Source of the DNA: Candidatus Latescibacterota bacterium
Lineage (GTDB): Bacteria > Latescibacterota > UBA2968 > GCA-2709665
Direction: 5' to 3'
Length of the DNA stretch: 24,781 bases
Assembly (NCBI GenBank): GCA_012271065.1
Contig: JAAXHE010000261.1
Location: 1 to 24,781, forward strand
Below are positions 23,441 through 24,781 of the stretch, piece by piece (the first letter of the stretch is position 1; the number at the start of each line of letters is the position of its first letter). The translations under genes were made by a program, and so were the position numbers. Below the pieces are notes generated by a model. The model saw only the letters and a program-made list of their open reading frames with translations, made no database searches and was not told the origin of the DNA.

Positions 23441-24398
23441 GTAAAAGATATCCCTTTTTCTTGTTCACCACGTTCATGAGGGGTTCTTCAGCCAGGTAGC
23501 GCCGGAGGTTTTCCTTGAAGATACGAAGGATATTTCCACGACCCTCTGGAGAGTACCCGGCTGAGTGGGGAGCGAACACGACGTTGGGCATGTCCCACAA
23601 CGGGCTGGAATCCGGCAGCGGTTCCTCTTCGAAGACGTCGAGGCCCGCCCCGGCGATACGTTTCTCCCGGAGGGCCCGGACCAGATCGGCTTCGTTGACG
23701 ATGGGCCCGCGTGCGATATTCACCAGAAAGGCCGAATCCTTCATCCGGTCGAAGCAGGTCTCGTCGATGAGTGAGTTCGTGTCTTCGGTCTGCGGCAGCG
23801 CCACAATGACGTAGTCCGCATCGGCGATGGCATGCAACAGCTCATCCGCCATGAACAGGCGTCTCACGCCGGCTGGCGGCGTTGTGACCTGGGCGTCTAC
23901 GGCGGTCACCATGAGCCCGAGGGCGTTGAGCCGGGCGGCGATGCTGCGACCGATGGAACCCAGGCCGAGTACGCAAGCCGTTTTACCGTGGATCTGAGTG
24001 ACCGTGTCCGTGTGCCGGTCCCAGATGCGTTCTTTCCTGTCGCGTTCGTAGCGCATGAGCCCGCGGGCGTGGGCAAGCATGAATGCCAGGGCCTGTTCCG
24101 CCATCGCGGCGTCGAAGGCGCCCGCGGTGTTCGTGATGACCACGTCGCTCTCGACCATCTCGGGATACAGCATGGTCTCGAATCCCACGCCAATACTCTG
24201 AACCCATCGAAGTTTTCCGGCTTTGAGAAAGGGCGCTCGGGGCAGTCGTCCGTAGACGACTTCCGCGTCGGGAATCTCCCGCAGCAGTTCCTCGTCGGAA
24301 CGCGCGGCGATCGCTTTCACGCGCGGAGAAAGCGATTCGAGTTGTTCCCGCCATTCGGTCCACGGACCGGCCATCATGACGACTTTGACAGTTGACAT
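23430..24398 (-). CDS. D-2-hydroxyacid dehydrogenase (NAD-dependent)
   Basis: The protein is 322 residues, normal for the family. The NAD site VLGLGSIGRSIAARL has GLGSIG at 145-150. The catalytic set is Arg230 (NIARGPIVNEADLV), Glu259 (GLDVFEEEPLP) and His278 (VFAPHSAGY). It should interconvert a D-2-hydroxyacid and a 2-oxoacid in the cytoplasm. Glyoxylate, hydroxypyruvate or sugar-derived oxoacids are possible substrates, and none can be chosen from the sequence. GAGGG a few bases before the ATG supports the start. It is first in the minus-strand group with the amidohydrolase and DUF1080-like gene, behind a recognisable promoter. A terminator-like hairpin overlaps its 3' end. Confidence 0.93.
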   Translation of the reverse strand: MSTVKVVMMAGPWTEWREQLESLSPRVKAIAARSDEELLREIPDAEVVYGRLPRAPFLKAGKLRWVQSIGVGFETMLYPEMVESDVVITNTAGAFDAAMAEQALAFMLAHARGLMRYERDRKERIWDRHTDTVTQIHGKTACVLGLGSIGRSIAARLNALGLMVTAVDAQVTTPPAGVRRLFMADELLHAIADADYVIVALPQTEDTNSLIDETCFDRMKDSAFLVNIARGPIVNEADLVRALREKRIAGAGLDVFEEEPLPDSSPLWDMPNVVFAPHSAGYSPEGRGNILRIFKENLRRYLAEEPLMNVVNKKKGYLLQTA

Positions 24399-24781
24399 TG
24401 CAATCCCTCATGAATCGCTAAAAAATCGAAATGGCGAAAGCGCGTTCAGGCGCGGGAACTGAACCACCGGCCGGCTGCGCCGTGTGGTCGACTCCGCGGT
24501 CCTGATGAGCAGTAGTATATTTCTTTCGGCGGCGCAAGTCAAGAAGCGACAAGCGTTGATACGCCCTGCCCGGTGATTTCAGGAAACAAGCCGGAATCAC
24601 GTTCAGGTGGCGGCTCGTTTCGAATGACCGGCAGCGCATTTGCGCCTGTGGGACGAAGGGGCGGTCATCGCAAAACGGGATTCGGCCTCGAATTGTGCAA
24701 AATACCGGATTTTCTTAATTCATCCATTGCCACACCTGTCCAAAAACGGATTTTAAAAGCATTAGAATAAACCCTCCGAGG
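24399..24781. other. Intergenic region at the right end
   Basis: This 383-base stretch has no convincing gene. Its left part holds the promoter and leader of the dehydrogenase gene. From about 24700 the sequence turns AT-rich (TTTTCTTAATTCAT, AAAAACGGATTTTAAAAGC), which fits a control region for a plus-strand gene beyond the window, but no start is visible. Confidence 0.5.
24514..24542 (-). promoter_or_regulatory. Sigma-70-type promoter for the dehydrogenase gene
   Basis: On the minus strand TTGACT (24537-24542) and TATACT (24514-24519) are each one base from consensus, with an ideal 17-base spacing. Transcription should start near 24507 and leave a leader of about 108 bases before the ATG at 24398. 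Confidence 0.7.

Noticed and set aside
1..24781. CRISPR array, rRNA or complete phage genes
   Set aside because: No regularly spaced direct repeats, rRNA-like conserved blocks, integrase or phage structural genes were seen.

Overview
The window looks like a chromosomal segment of a GC-rich, uncultivated Gram-negative-type bacterium. It encodes C5-pathway haem synthesis (HemL), UvrA, a lipoprotein and two secreted PQQ-type beta-propeller proteins. It also carries a set of sugar-acid or amine enzymes: Gfo/Idh/MocA, class III aminotransferase, SelA-like, glucuronate-isomerase-like, DUF1080-like and 2-hydroxyacid dehydrogenase. This mix recalls metagenomic genomes of the FCB/PVC or Latescibacterota/Poribacteria kind. 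That placement is an inference from gene content; no taxonomic marker was compared.

Region 1 (about 1-6954) is a defence island with lower GC than its surroundings. Its left edge is a MITE-like inverted repeat running into a short DUF3883/PD-(D/E)XK nuclease ORF that may be a 5'-truncated remnant. On the minus strand follows a Type III-like restriction-modification set: a beta-class DNA methyltransferase with a long C-terminal extension, a PIN-domain nuclease and a DEAH helicase-endonuclease. These three genes are translationally coupled or nearly so. They sit directly behind uvrA and a double zinc-ribbon gene (6968-10377) in one apparent transcription unit, so the island appears to have joined a housekeeping repair operon.

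Region 2 (10378-10636) is the divergent control region between uvrA and hemL. It holds a tRNA-Arg-like sequence that lacks most of its D-loop, followed by a strong intrinsic-terminator-like hairpin just before uvrA.

Region 3 (10637-17017, plus strand) runs hemL, a HEAT-repeat lipoprotein overlapping the hemL end, two secreted PQQ-type beta-propellers and an SDR oxidoreductase. The SDR lacks the usual C-terminal end and stops beside a near-identical copy of the repeat found at the left edge of the window.

Region 4 (17149-21352, plus strand) has a Gfo/Idh/MocA oxidoreductase, a class III aminotransferase and a SelA/DgaE-like PLP enzyme, with a 108-base hairpin element between the first two. 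Region 5 (21428-24398, minus strand, convergent) has a D-2-hydroxyacid dehydrogenase with a good sigma-70-type promoter, a glucuronate-isomerase-like amidohydrolase and a DUF1080-like lectin-fold protein. Regions 4 and 5 together read as a catabolic locus for an unidentified sugar acid, amino-sugar acid or amine.

The best leads are the PIN gene inside the R-M operon, the coupling of that operon to uvrA, the dispersed repeat sitting at gene ends, and the broken tRNA-like element with its terminator.
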